A DNA stretch of 64,000 bases from Bradyrhizobium algeriense. Lineage in GTDB: Bacteria > Pseudomonadota > Alphaproteobacteria > Rhizobiales > Xanthobacteraceae. Shown piece by piece: positions 1-8,485 of this stretch. The notes under the pieces are model-generated. The model ran no database searches. It saw only the letters and a list, made by a program, of their open reading frames with translations, and was not told the DNA's origin. Each line of letters begins with the position of its first letter. The stretch's first letter is position 1. The position numbers and the translations under genes were made by a program. The stretch lies in contig NZ_JAZHRV010000001.1 of the NCBI RefSeq assembly GCF_036924595.1, positions 4,960,001 to 5,024,000 of the forward strand, written 5' to 3'.

Positions 1-1616
1 CCGATGCTGTCCGTCTGAGAGCGGCTGATCTGAAGGCCACGGAGCCGGCCTGGCTCGTGGCGTTGAAGACGACGCGGCTCCCTCTCTATGACGTTCACTG
101 GGAATCGGCGGTCGTCCTGGAGAATACGCGTGGCAAGCGCGGCCATGCGATCAACGTCGGTCTGACCGACGGAAGCATCCTGCCGCTGAACACCTGGAGC
201 GCCGCGATCGGGCGCGGCCTCAAGCCGTACGACGTGGTCTACGTGCAGGTGCGCGAAGCCAAGCCTAAGCAAGCGGCGCGTGCCGATCTGCGCATTCGAC
301 CGACCGTGCAGGGAGCGGCGCTCGTACTCGGGAACGAAACCGGCCGCATTCTCGCGATGGCCGGCGGCTTTTCGTATCCGGCAAGCCAGCTCAACCGCGT
401 GGTCCAGAGCCTGCGACAACCCGGCTCCACCTTCAAGCCGCTGACCTACCTCGCCGCCCTTCGGAAGGGATTGCAGCCCAACACGCTGGTGATGGACGAA
501 CCCATTACGCTGGCACCGATCGGCGCGACGGTCTCCGCGCGCCAGCGTGGTTTCTGGTCGCCGAAGAACTACGAGGGCGGCGCTTCGGGCGCCATTACAC
601 TGCGGCGCGCGCTGGAAAACTCCCGGAATCTCGCCACCGCGCAACTGCTCGCGACCGGTCTCGACGACAGCGCCGAGCGAGGCCTCGACCGGGTCTGCGA
701 GATCGCGATGGAAGCGCAGCTCTACAAAGAATGCATGCGCTACTACCCATTCGTGCTCGGTGCCCAAACCGTGCGGCTCATCGACCTTGCGGCGTTCTAT
801 GCAGCGATCGCCAACGAAGGCGCACGACCCCAGCCCCATGCGATCGAAACGATCGAACAGGACGGCCGCCCAATCTACCAGCACGATCCGCATGCGGTGT
901 CCTGGATCGGCTTCGCCGACCGCGCATCATTTTACCAGTTGAAATCAATGCTGCAGGGCGTGCTCGCGCGCGGAACCGCGCGCGCGGTGAAGCATCTCTC
1001 GCCCTATGTCGGCGGCAAGACCGGTACCACTGATAATTCGGCCGATGCCTGGTTCGTCGGTTTCACAAATGACGTCACCGTCGCCATCTGGGTCGGCTAC
1101 GACAACAGCGACGGCGGGCGCCGCACCCTTGGGCGCGGCCAGACCGGAGGGAAAGTCGCGCTGCCGATGTTCGAGCCGATCGTGCAGGCAGCCTGGGAGC
1201 TGCACGCTCCCAAGACGGCGTTGAACGGCCCTTCGCGCGAAGCCATGCATCAGCTCGTTGCTCTGTCGATCGATCCCTATACCGGCGATCCTGCACCGGC
1301 CGGCTCCGGGCGCGCTTTCACCGAGTACCTCAAGAGGGATCCGTCGGGCAGAATCGATGACACGCAATTTCGGATCGTCTCGCGTGCAGAAAGCTACGCC
1401 TATCGTGGCGTTTATGACGAAGACGACGGGCCATTCCAGCAGTGGTCCCGCGACAAGCGCCTTTACGGCGATAACCGGCTGCCCTTTCCATTCCCGAGCT
1501 GGCGTCTTGGTCCGCGCGAATATCCCTCCTGGCGCGGATATCCCGATGACGAGGACCGCCTCCCGCGACCGCCGCTCCGAGTCGATCCCGATTATTTCTG
1601 GCGGCGGCTGAATTGA
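1..1616 (+). CDS. Penicillin-binding protein 1A-type transpeptidase, 5' end outside window
   Basis: Class A penicillin-binding protein that cross-links peptidoglycan in the periplasm. The reading frame is open to the left edge, so only the transpeptidase half is visible; the glycosyltransferase and membrane anchor should lie upstream. The serine motif STFK is near base 426, the SRN motif near base 621 and KTGTT near base 1017, all in the usual order. The C-terminal 100 or so residues are Pro-, Arg- and Asp-rich and look like an extension beyond the catalytic domain. An exported protein of unknown function begins 10 bases downstream. Family assignment is secure; the exact paralogue is not. Confidence 0.9.
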   Translation, partial: DAVRLRAADLKATEPAWLVALKTTRLPLYDVHWESAVVLENTRGKRGHAINVGLTDGSILPLNTWSAAIGRGLKPYDVVYVQVREAKPKQAARADLRIRPTVQGAALVLGNETGRILAMAGGFSYPASQLNRVVQSLRQPGSTFKPLTYLAALRKGLQPNTLVMDEPITLAPIGATVSARQRGFWSPKNYEGGASGAITLRRALENSRNLATAQLLATGLDDSAERGLDRVCEIAMEAQLYKECMRYYPFVLGAQTVRLIDLAAFYAAIANEGARPQPHAIETIEQDGRPIYQHDPHAVSWIGFADRASFYQLKSMLQGVLARGTARAVKHLSPYVGGKTGTTDNSADAWFVGFTNDVTVAIWVGYDNSDGGRRTLGRGQTGGKVALPMFEPIVQAAWELHAPKTALNGPSREAMHQLVALSIDPYTGDPAPAGSGRAFTEYLKRDPSGRIDDTQFRIVSRAESYAYRGVYDEDDGPFQQWSRDKRLYGDNRLPFPFPSWRLGPREYPSWRGYPDDEDRLPRPPLRVDPDYFWRRLN

Positions 1617-1626
1617 GATTGACGCC

Positions 1627-2634
1627 ATGAGACTCCACCGTGCCGCTGCCCTCATCGCCGCCTGCGTGGCCACTTGCACGGGCGCGGCCGCGCAGGAATT
1701 CCAGCTGGAGGACGTGCCCGCAGCCGCCAGCGTTCCGATCGCACAGATCAAACCGCGCACGGTCATCTTCGCCGACCAACGCAACGACAAACTCGCCGAT
1801 TCCTCGACCGGGCTCATTCCTTTCGACGATTGGGCCCGCTCACGTCCGGTTCAGCGGCGCTTCCTCTCACTCTTCCCGAGCTTCGTTGAGCCCACGCTCA
1901 ACCAACAAACAAAGCTGAAGCTCTCGGTCTACCAGGCGGAGGCGCGGTTTCGACTTCCAAGACCGGCAGCGGCATTGGATCTATCGCGGTATGCGAATGT
2001 CGCGTTCCTCGAGCAGATCGATCCGGCAGTCAAGCACCGGCCGATTACGGCGGGCGATGTTGTTCCCAACAAGGACGCGGGCGCCGCGCACAACCGTGTG
2101 CCGAATCGCCGCTGGTGCGAGGACGCGAAGGCGATCTGCGTGCAGTCCCGCTACATGTTCGAAGGGAAAATTCCGGCGGGCATTCAGCTTGCCAACAAGC
2201 TGCGCGAGGAGAGCAAAAAGCCCATTCCGGATTTCATCGAGTTCCAGAGTGAGATGATGTTGGTCATGCAGCCGCACCTTGCCGAGCTGCCGAGCCTGAC
2301 AGGGCTCGACTCCACGGTTACCGGCGGGCTCGAGCAGAACATCTTTTGGGTCAACCAGGTCATCCAGTTCGGCAAGCTGCTTGCGGTTCTGCAACAGCAT
2401 CCGACCGAGCGGGAAGCCGCCATCGCGACGGTCTACATCCTGATTGCGGTCAGGAACGACGTGCTGAACAAGCAAAAGGAATACAGCAATACACCCATGC
2501 TGCGAAACCTCGTGCCCGCGCAACTGCTCATGGGCAACAGCTCCTTCAACAGCGGCGATTCGCTGAGCGCCGGCCTGCCGAAATACGCCAGAAGCCGCAT
2601 CAAGGCGATCGCCGACATGATGGAGCGGGAATGA
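1627..2634 (+). CDS. Exported protein of unknown function
   Basis: A 335-residue protein with a clear Sec signal peptide: basic start MRLHR, an alanine-rich core and a GAAAQ cleavage region near residue 23. The mature part is soluble-looking, with no membrane segment and no motif I recognise. Two cysteines about seven residues apart near residue 160 could form a disulfide. It begins 10 bases after the penicillin-binding protein gene on the same strand, so the two are probably co-transcribed and a cell-envelope role is possible, but this is inference from position only. Confidence 0.7.
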   Translation: MRLHRAAALIAACVATCTGAAAQEFQLEDVPAAASVPIAQIKPRTVIFADQRNDKLADSSTGLIPFDDWARSRPVQRRFLSLFPSFVEPTLNQQTKLKLSVYQAEARFRLPRPAAALDLSRYANVAFLEQIDPAVKHRPITAGDVVPNKDAGAAHNRVPNRRWCEDAKAICVQSRYMFEGKIPAGIQLANKLREESKKPIPDFIEFQSEMMLVMQPHLAELPSLTGLDSTVTGGLEQNIFWVNQVIQFGKLLAVLQQHPTEREAAIATVYILIAVRNDVLNKQKEYSNTPMLRNLVPAQLLMGNSSFNSGDSLSAGLPKYARSRIKAIADMMERE

Positions 2635-3000
2635 GCAGAGCGTGTGCGGCGACGAATGGACGCCGGTAGATGGACAAATCGCGTTTGCAGTCGACAGGCG
2701 TCTAACAAACTCTGCGAACTGGCAAACAGTCACCGAGCCAGGGGCAAGATTCCTGCCCACCACAGCTTGCAAGATCAGTCGATCGAGAGGCTGGCACTCC
2801 CGATCGACTCCCATCGCAAAATATCGCGGAATATCGTGCATTTTGGCGCGCCCAAGAGTTCGAACGCTGACCGATCAGATTCGTAGTTCAACGTTTGATT
2901 GCTCCCGTCAGAAGCAGGGGTCGTCGGCGACGCGAAATCGCGGTTTTCACAGAGCTTCTTTTCGGCCGCTATACCGTTCTGCAGGTCGCGCCCGGCACCA
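2635..3000. other. Intergenic stretch without a recognisable gene
   Basis: About 366 bases lie between two converging genes. Several short frames are open on both strands, but none has a ribosome-binding site plus a protein-like composition. A weak hairpin (GGGCA...TGCCC) occurs near 2741-2757. I see no clear terminator with a T-run and no RNA gene. Confidence 0.5.
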
Positions 3001-3945
3001 CTAGATTTCCGTTCGCAGGCCGGTGCGCTCGTGGCGGATACATTGCGGCCGGACGGGTGCGTTCAGCGCGTTCTTCACCACCTGACCAAGCGCCAGGAAG
3101 TCGACCTTGCGTGGAGACGTCCGGCGCCACGCAAGCCCGATACGGCGGCCGGGCTGCGGTTCGACAAAACGCAGGAGCTTCACTCGGTCGTCGCGCAGCT
3201 CGACATCGGCCGCGACTTCTGGCACCAGCGTGGCGCCATATCCACTCGCCACCATCTGCATGACCGTTGCAAGGCTCGTTGCACTCAGACTCGAGGCCAC
3301 AGTCCAACGCCCCTTGGCACAATAGTCGAGCGCCTGATCCCGCAGACAATGGCCTTCTTCCAGCAGAATAAGCTTACGCTTCTTCACCTCGCCGGGCGTC
3401 ACGCGCGCCGTTTCCGGAAGAGGGTCGTCGGCGGGAACAGCAAAGAGGAAGCGGTCTCTCATGAGATAGAAAACTTCAACCGCAGCCGCCTTGAGCGGCA
3501 ACGCCAACAACAATACTTCGAGAGCGCCACGCTCGAGATCCGCGAGCAGCACCTTGGTCTGTGCTTCCACCAAATCAAGGCGCAGATCGGGATACCCGAG
3601 TTCCAGTTGCGGCAGCAACCGCGGCAATAAATACGGCGCCAGCGTCGGGATGACGCCAAGGCGCAACGTTCCGCTCAGCACCTTGGCTCTGTGTTGAGCC
3701 AGGTCTGTCAGGTCGCGCACTGCACCAAGGACCACTCCGGCGCGTTGCGCGATCTCGATGCCAAGTTCGGTGAACATCGGCGCGCCCGGGCGCCGCTCGA
3801 TCAACTCTATGCCGAGAAGCCCTTCCAGTTCGTGGATCTGCATTGAAAGGGCGGGCTGGCTGACACAACACTCCGCCGCGGCTCGTCCGAAATGTTGATG
3901 ACGGGCAAGCGCATCAAGATAACATAGCTGCCGGGTCGTGATCAC
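3001..3945 (-). CDS. oxyR: Hydrogen-peroxide-responsive LysR-type regulator OxyR
   Basis: LysR-family transcription factor of 314 residues that senses peroxide through a reversible disulfide and activates antioxidant genes. The N-terminal winged helix-turn-helix occupies residues 1-60. The two redox cysteines are present as C200 and C209 in the context EEGHCLRDQALDYC, matching C199 and C208 of E. coli OxyR. It is divergent from the groEL gene, with a 232-base gap that may hold both promoters. No catalase or peroxiredoxin gene adjoins it here, which is less usual for alphaproteobacterial oxyR. Orthology is well supported by the cysteine spacing. Confidence 0.92.
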   Translation of the reverse strand: MITTRQLCYLDALARHQHFGRAAAECCVSQPALSMQIHELEGLLGIELIERRPGAPMFTELGIEIAQRAGVVLGAVRDLTDLAQHRAKVLSGTLRLGVIPTLAPYLLPRLLPQLELGYPDLRLDLVEAQTKVLLADLERGALEVLLLALPLKAAAVEVFYLMRDRFLFAVPADDPLPETARVTPGEVKKRKLILLEEGHCLRDQALDYCAKGRWTVASSLSATSLATVMQMVASGYGATLVPEVAADVELRDDRVKLLRFVEPQPGRRIGLAWRRTSPRKVDFLALGQVVKNALNAPVRPQCIRHERTGLRTEI

Positions 3946-4177
3946 CCCGATAAGATATTCTTAATGCCGCGGCAAAGCAAATTGATTGGCTTTTTGGCCG
4001 CCAGCTTAAAACACTGAACGGCTTGAAATCGTGTGGGTTGAAATCACCAGCGCAAGCGCGCCGCAGGTGCACGCTCCGAGGGTCGCTGTTGTGCGGACAA
4101 TCAAAGGGAGAACCGCAAATTCGGACTTAGACGCCCTCGGCGCCCGCGAGGTCACCTGATCAAATCGGGAGCCATCC

Positions 4178-5821
4178 ATGGTAGGCAAGCAAATCGCATT
4201 TTCCGGCAGGGCGCGTGAAAGCATGCTGCGCGGTATCGATATTCTCGCCAACGCGGTGCAGGTGACGCTCGGGCCCAAGGGCCGCAACGTCGTAATGGAA
4301 AAGTCGTTTGGGGCACCCCGCATTACCAAGGACGGTGTGACGGTCGCCGGAGATATCGAGCTCGAGAACAAATTCGAGAACATGGGGGCGCGGCTCGTGC
4401 GCGAGGTCGCGAGCAAGACCTCCTATACCGCCGGTGACGGCACAACCACTGCAATCGTGCTGGCGGCTTCCCTCGTTCGCGAAGGCACCAAGGCAGTCGT
4501 CGCCGGCATGAATCCGATGGACCTGAAGCGCGGCCTCGACCTTGCGGCCGGGGCGGTCGTCGAGGATCTCAAGAGGAACGCGAAGAAGATAACGTCCAAC
4601 GACGAGATCGCGCAGGTCGGCACCATCTCCGCCAATGGCGATGCCGAAATCGGCAAGTTGCTCGCCGAGGCCATGAAAAAGGTAGGCAATGAGGGCGTGA
4701 TCACGGCCGAAGAAGCGAAGTCGCTAGAGACGGAGCTCGACGTAGTCGAGGGCATGCAGTTCGATCGGGGTTATCTCTCGCCCTACTTCATCACCAATGC
4801 CGACAAGATGCGGGTCGATATGGAGAATCCCTACGTCCTTGCATATGAGAAGAAGCTCTCGGACTTGCGGGAACTGCTGCCACTGTTGGAAGCCCTGGCG
4901 CAGACGGGTAAGCCGCTGCTCATTATCGCCGAAGAGGTCGAAGGCGATGCACTTGCCACCCTCGTGGTCAACAAGCTGCGCGGCGGCCTCAAGGTCGCGG
5001 CGGTGAAAGCGCCCGGCTTTGGCGATCGCCGCAAGGCGATGCTGCAAGACATCGCCATCCTTACCGGTGGTACCGCCATCTTGGAAGATCTCGGCATGAA
5101 GCTTGAGAACGCCACGCTCGACATGCTCGGCCGCGCCAGAACGGCAGTGATCGACAAGAAGAGCACCATGATCGTCGGCGGCGCCGGCAAGAAGGCGGAC
5201 ATCGAGGCCCGCATCAACGAAATTAAGCAGCACATCGCGGAGACCACCTCCGACTATGACCGCGAGAAGCTAGAGGAGCGGCTTGCCAAGCTCGCCGGCG
5301 GGGTGGCAGTGATCCATGTCGGGGGAGCCACCGAGATCGACGCGAGGGAGCGCAAGGATCGTGTCGACGACGCGATGCATGCGACCCGTGCCGCGGTCGA
5401 AGAAGGCATCTTGCCGGGCGGCGGGGTGGCGCTGCTGCGCGCCGCCAAGGTGCTCGACCGGGTGAAGCCTGCCAACGAGGACCAGAAGCATGGCGTTGAC
5501 ATCGTCAAGAAGGCAATCAGCTGGCCAGCGCGCCAGATAGCACTAAACGCCGGCGCCGACGCCTCGGTGGTGATCGGCAAGATCCTGGAGAAGGAGCAGT
5601 ACAACTGGGGTTATGATGCCCAAACCGGCGAGTACGGCGACCTGGTCTCCAGGGGCATCATCGATCCAACCAAGGTGGTGCGAACCGCGCTGCAGGACGC
5701 GATCTCAGTCGCCGGCCTACTCATCACCACTGAGGCCATGGTTGCCGAGTTGCCGACGCCGCCGCCTCCACCTTTGCCGGGCCATGACCACGACCATCAT
5801 CGCGGCGACATGGAATTCTGA
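4178..5821 (+). CDS. groEL: Chaperonin GroEL, orphan copy with His-rich tail
   Basis: A 547-residue 60-kDa chaperonin, an ATP-driven protein-folding chamber in the cytoplasm. The nucleotide-binding signatures TLGPKGRN and GDGTTT and the apical and equatorial domains are intact end to end. Two things are unusual. No groES lies directly upstream (the 232-base gap to oxyR cannot hold a 95-codon gene in a sensible frame), and the Gly-Met tail typical of GroEL is replaced by a run of prolines followed by [13 protein letters not shown]. Rhizobia often carry several groEL copies, so this is probably a specialised paralogue using a GroES made elsewhere. The preferred start is the ATG at 4178. Confidence 0.95.
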   Translation: MVGKQIAFSGRARESMLRGIDILANAVQVTLGPKGRNVVMEKSFGAPRITKDGVTVAGDIELENKFENMGARLVREVASKTSYTAGDGTTTAIVLAASLVREGTKAVVAGMNPMDLKRGLDLAAGAVVEDLKRNAKKITSNDEIAQVGTISANGDAEIGKLLAEAMKKVGNEGVITAEEAKSLETELDVVEGMQFDRGYLSPYFITNADKMRVDMENPYVLAYEKKLSDLRELLPLLEALAQTGKPLLIIAEEVEGDALATLVVNKLRGGLKVAAVKAPGFGDRRKAMLQDIAILTGGTAILEDLGMKLENATLDMLGRARTAVIDKKSTMIVGGAGKKADIEARINEIKQHIAETTSDYDREKLEERLAKLAGGVAVIHVGGATEIDARERKDRVDDAMHATRAAVEEGILPGGGVALLRAAKVLDRVKPANEDQKHGVDIVKKAISWPARQIALNAGADASVVIGKILEKEQYNWGYDAQTGEYGDLVSRGIIDPTKVVRTALQDAISVAGLLITTEAMVAELPTPPPPPLPGHDHDHHRGDMEF

Positions 5822-5986
5822 GCCGATCGCGATCGCGCACACGCCCCCCTCGGCCGCGCCGACGGTCGCAGCCCCCCGCGAGGAGGAGGAGCCCGTCTTG
5901 TGAGAGCACCCATGGTAAGATTTTAACGTTAGAAACATCGAGCGCCCGCTTGGAGAGTTCCGCCTGTCGATAGCGAGGATCTCGCG

Positions 5987-6451
5987 TTGAAGATAAAACC
6001 AATTGGCGTTACGCGCCGAACCGTCTTGACCGCCGCCGTTGCGGGGAGCACCGGCTTTGCAAGCGCCGCTCTCGCCCTATCACCGCCGCTGGACGATTAC
6101 GCGGTGGATCTCGTCAAGCAACTGACCGGAAAAACCCCGACCGCATCCGATCGTCTGCATCTGGTGATGCCGCGGACCTTTCCGAATGGATACACGGTGC
6201 CGCTTACGCTCGCGATCGATAGTCCCATGACGGAAGCCGATCACGTCAGGCACGTTTCTGTGCTGGCGCCACGAAACCCGCTAATTGAGGTCGCCACGTT
6301 TCATTTCGTCCCGCAACGCAGCGAGCCGCGCGTGTCGACGCGCATTCGCCTTGCCGAACCGCAATATGTTCTGGCGGTGGCGGAGATGAACGACGGCACG
6401 TTGCTGATGACCGAGACCTGGGTCGAGGTCGCCACCAATGGATGCAAATGA
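5987..6451 (+). CDS. soxY: SoxY-like sulfur carrier subunit
   Basis: A 154-residue periplasmic protein of the SoxY family, which carries sulfur intermediates on a C-terminal cysteine in complex with SoxZ. A twin-arginine signal (TRRTVLTAAVAGS) is at the N-terminus. The start is a TTG preceded by GCGAGGAT. The carrier cysteine is the penultimate residue, but the usual GGCGG arm is replaced by NGCK. soxZ follows 21 bases later, then a cytochrome and a flavocytochrome c dehydrogenase subunit. No soxA, soxX, soxB or soxCD is present in the window, so this is a partial Sox set like those coupled to sulfide oxidation. Confidence 0.85.
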   Translation: MKIKPIGVTRRTVLTAAVAGSTGFASAALALSPPLDDYAVDLVKQLTGKTPTASDRLHLVMPRTFPNGYTVPLTLAIDSPMTEADHVRHVSVLAPRNPLIEVATFHFVPQRSEPRVSTRIRLAEPQYVLAVAEMNDGTLLMTETWVEVATNGCK

Positions 6452-6472
6452 CGTCCCGGAAGGAGGTGCGGA

Positions 6473-6799
6473 ATGTTCGCTCCGACACCCCGTGTACAAG
6501 TGCCAAGCACCGCCGCGAGCGGTGAGGTGTTTTTGGTCAAAACCCTGATCAGCCATCCGATGGAGACCGGGCTGCGGCACGATGACCAAGGCAACGTCAT
6601 CCCGCGCAAGATCGTCAACAAGTTTATTTGCCGCCACAATGACGTCGTGGTGTTCAGCGTCGATCTCCACGAAGCGATGGCGACGAATCCTTTTATCGAG
6701 TTCTACTTGCGCGCGACAGAGAGCGGCCGGCTCGAGTTCATTTGGGAAGAGGATGGCGGCGGCATCCATGTGTTGGAGCACCAGCTCACTGTCGCCTAA
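6473..6799 (+). CDS. soxZ: SoxZ, partner of the SoxY sulfur carrier
   Basis: A 108-residue immunoglobulin-fold protein with typical SoxZ blocks: VKTLISHPMETG near the N-terminus, IPRKIVNKF in the middle and a C-terminal strand rich in acidic residues and glycine. It lacks a signal peptide, as expected, because SoxZ is co-exported with SoxY by the Tat route. A perfect AGGAGG ribosome-binding site stands at 6461-6466, ahead of the ATG at 6473. It lies 21 bases after soxY and is certainly co-transcribed with it. Confidence 0.93.
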   Translation: MFAPTPRVQVPSTAASGEVFLVKTLISHPMETGLRHDDQGNVIPRKIVNKFICRHNDVVVFSVDLHEAMATNPFIEFYLRATESGRLEFIWEEDGGGIHVLEHQLTVA

Positions 6800-6890
6800 T
6801 GATCTCGTTGTCATGTTGCTATGCTCCTTTTCGCGGCCAATGAGCAAAGGGATCGGCGATCGAAAATACCGGGATGGAGCCGGTCTCTGC

Positions 6891-7208
6891 ATGCGCAAAA
6901 TGATCGCTATTTCGATTGCTGCAGGTTTGTTGATTATTGTCGCCGATTGCAGCCAGGCAGCGGATCGCGATGGTGGAGCCCAACTCGCTGCAATGTGCGC
7001 GTCGTGCCATCGTCTGGATGGCGGCGATGGTGGTATTCCGACGATCCTTGGCATGAGTCCGGAGATGCTCACCCGCACAATGCTTGCGTACAGATCGCAC
7101 GAGCGCCCAAGCCATATCATGCGCGCCATCGCCCTCTCGCTCAGTGATGAAGAAATCGCGACGGTGGCGCGCTATCTCGCAGCACTGAACAGGCAGGTCA
7201 GGCCATGA
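6891..7208 (+). CDS. Small c-type cytochrome, probable electron acceptor of the sulfide dehydrogenase
   Basis: A 105-residue exported monohaem cytochrome: a hydrophobic signal segment ends near residue 24 and the haem motif CASCH occupies residues 36-40. A conserved methionine follows in GMSPEML and may be the axial ligand. Its stop codon overlaps the start of the flavoprotein gene by 4 bases (ATGA), so the two are translationally coupled. This fits the cytochrome subunit (FccA/SoxE type) of flavocytochrome c sulfide dehydrogenase. The same frame is open further upstream, but the ATG at 6891 just before the signal peptide is the sensible start. Confidence 0.85.
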   Translation: MRKMIAISIAAGLLIIVADCSQAADRDGGAQLAAMCASCHRLDGGDGGIPTILGMSPEMLTRTMLAYRSHERPSHIMRAIALSLSDEEIATVARYLAALNRQVRP

Positions 7209-8485
7209 AGTCCTGGACGCGTCGAGAGTTCGGCCGCTCGACAGGAGCAATGGCCCTTGCAGGGCTCGGTCCTCGATTGGCTGCAAGCGAATCCAAGGCG
7301 AGGGTTGTCGTCGTCGGCGGCGGCATCGGCGGTGCCACGGCCGCCAAGTACCTGGCCGTCAGCGCGCCAACGATCGAGATCACGCTGGTTGAGCCAAAGC
7401 CGAACTATACGACCTGCTTTTTCAGCAACCTCTATCTCACTGGGCTATGCTCGCTCGAGTCGCTTACGCATGGGTACGAGACACTTGCACAACGACACGG
7501 CATCAATGTTATTCATGACTCCGTGGCAGCGGTTGATCCGGTCGCAAAAACCGTCGGGCTCAAGAGTGGTCCAAAATTACCTTACGACCGCGTGGTCGTT
7601 GCCCCTGGCATCACTTTCAATTACGACGCCATCGCCGGCTATGACGAGGCGGCAACGCAGGTCATTCCGCACGCCTGGAACGCGGGCCCGCAGACGCAGC
7701 TGCTGCGACGGCAACTCGAAAGCATGGAGGATGGCGGCGTCTTTGTGCTGGTCGCGCCCCCTAACCCGTTCCGCTGTCCGCCCGCCCCATACGAACGTGC
7801 CTCTCTGGTTGCTTATTATTTCAAACAGCATAAGCCGCGCTCGAGGATCCTGATCCTCGATGCGAAAGATAGCTTCAACGCGCAGGATCTATTTCTGGAT
7901 GCTTGGGAACGCCACTATAGGGGTATGATCGAATGGCTACCCGCCCAATTCACCGGTGGGATAAAGGCGATCGATGTGAAGGAGCGTTCTGTCGAGACCG
8001 CGAGCGAGACATTCAAGGCCGCGGTCGCAAATGTCATACCCCCGCAAATGGCCGGCCAGTTCGCGCAGCAAAACGGCCTCGTGGATCAATCTGGCTGGTG
8101 CCCGATCGACCCCATAACGTTCGAGTCGAAGCTACAGCCGGGAACCCATGTGGTGGGCGATGCGAGCAGTGCCGGCGATATGCCGAAATCGGCGTTCGTT
8201 GCGAATAGCCAGGCCAAGGCCTGCGCTTTTGCCATAGCCGCGGCGCTGACCGGGTCCGAGCGCCAATCGCCTCATTTGTTCAACACTTGCTATACTTTTC
8301 TTAGTCCCGACGATGCGGTGAGCAATGCTGTCAGCTTCAAGCCCGTGGCCGGAACGATCAAGATCGTCGACAATTTCGGCAGTCAGGTGCAGGAAAGCGC
8401 CGAAACCCGCCACCGGACCGCACGCGAGGCGCAAAGCTGGTACACTGCCTTTACGCGTGACACGTTCGGCTATGCCGCTTTCTGA
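7205..8485 (+). CDS. fccB: Flavocytochrome c sulfide dehydrogenase, flavoprotein subunit
   Basis: A 426-residue periplasmic FAD enzyme of the FccB/SoxF family, which oxidises sulfide to polysulfide or sulfur and passes electrons to its cytochrome partner. A Tat signal (RREFGRSTGAMALAG) precedes the Rossmann FAD site VVVGGGIGGATAAKYL. Cysteines in YTTCFFSN and in NPFRCPPAPYER fit the redox-active pair of this family. The C-terminal membrane or dimer region includes NTCYTFLSPDDAVS. It is fused by ATGA overlap to the cytochrome gene upstream. Its 3' end overlaps the converging copper-ATPase gene by 16 bases. Confidence 0.92.
   Translation: MKSWTRREFGRSTGAMALAGLGPRLAASESKARVVVVGGGIGGATAAKYLAVSAPTIEITLVEPKPNYTTCFFSNLYLTGLCSLESLTHGYETLAQRHGINVIHDSVAAVDPVAKTVGLKSGPKLPYDRVVVAPGITFNYDAIAGYDEAATQVIPHAWNAGPQTQLLRRQLESMEDGGVFVLVAPPNPFRCPPAPYERASLVAYYFKQHKPRSRILILDAKDSFNAQDLFLDAWERHYRGMIEWLPAQFTGGIKAIDVKERSVETASETFKAAVANVIPPQMAGQFAQQNGLVDQSGWCPIDPITFESKLQPGTHVVGDASSAGDMPKSAFVANSQAKACAFAIAAALTGSERQSPHLFNTCYTFLSPDDAVSNAVSFKPVAGTIKIVDNFGSQVQESAETRHRTAREAQSWYTAFTRDTFGYAAF

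Noticed and set aside
3946..4177. A groES gene ahead of groEL
   Set aside because: The 232-base gap holds no frame of about 95 codons on the plus strand and none of the GroES motifs.
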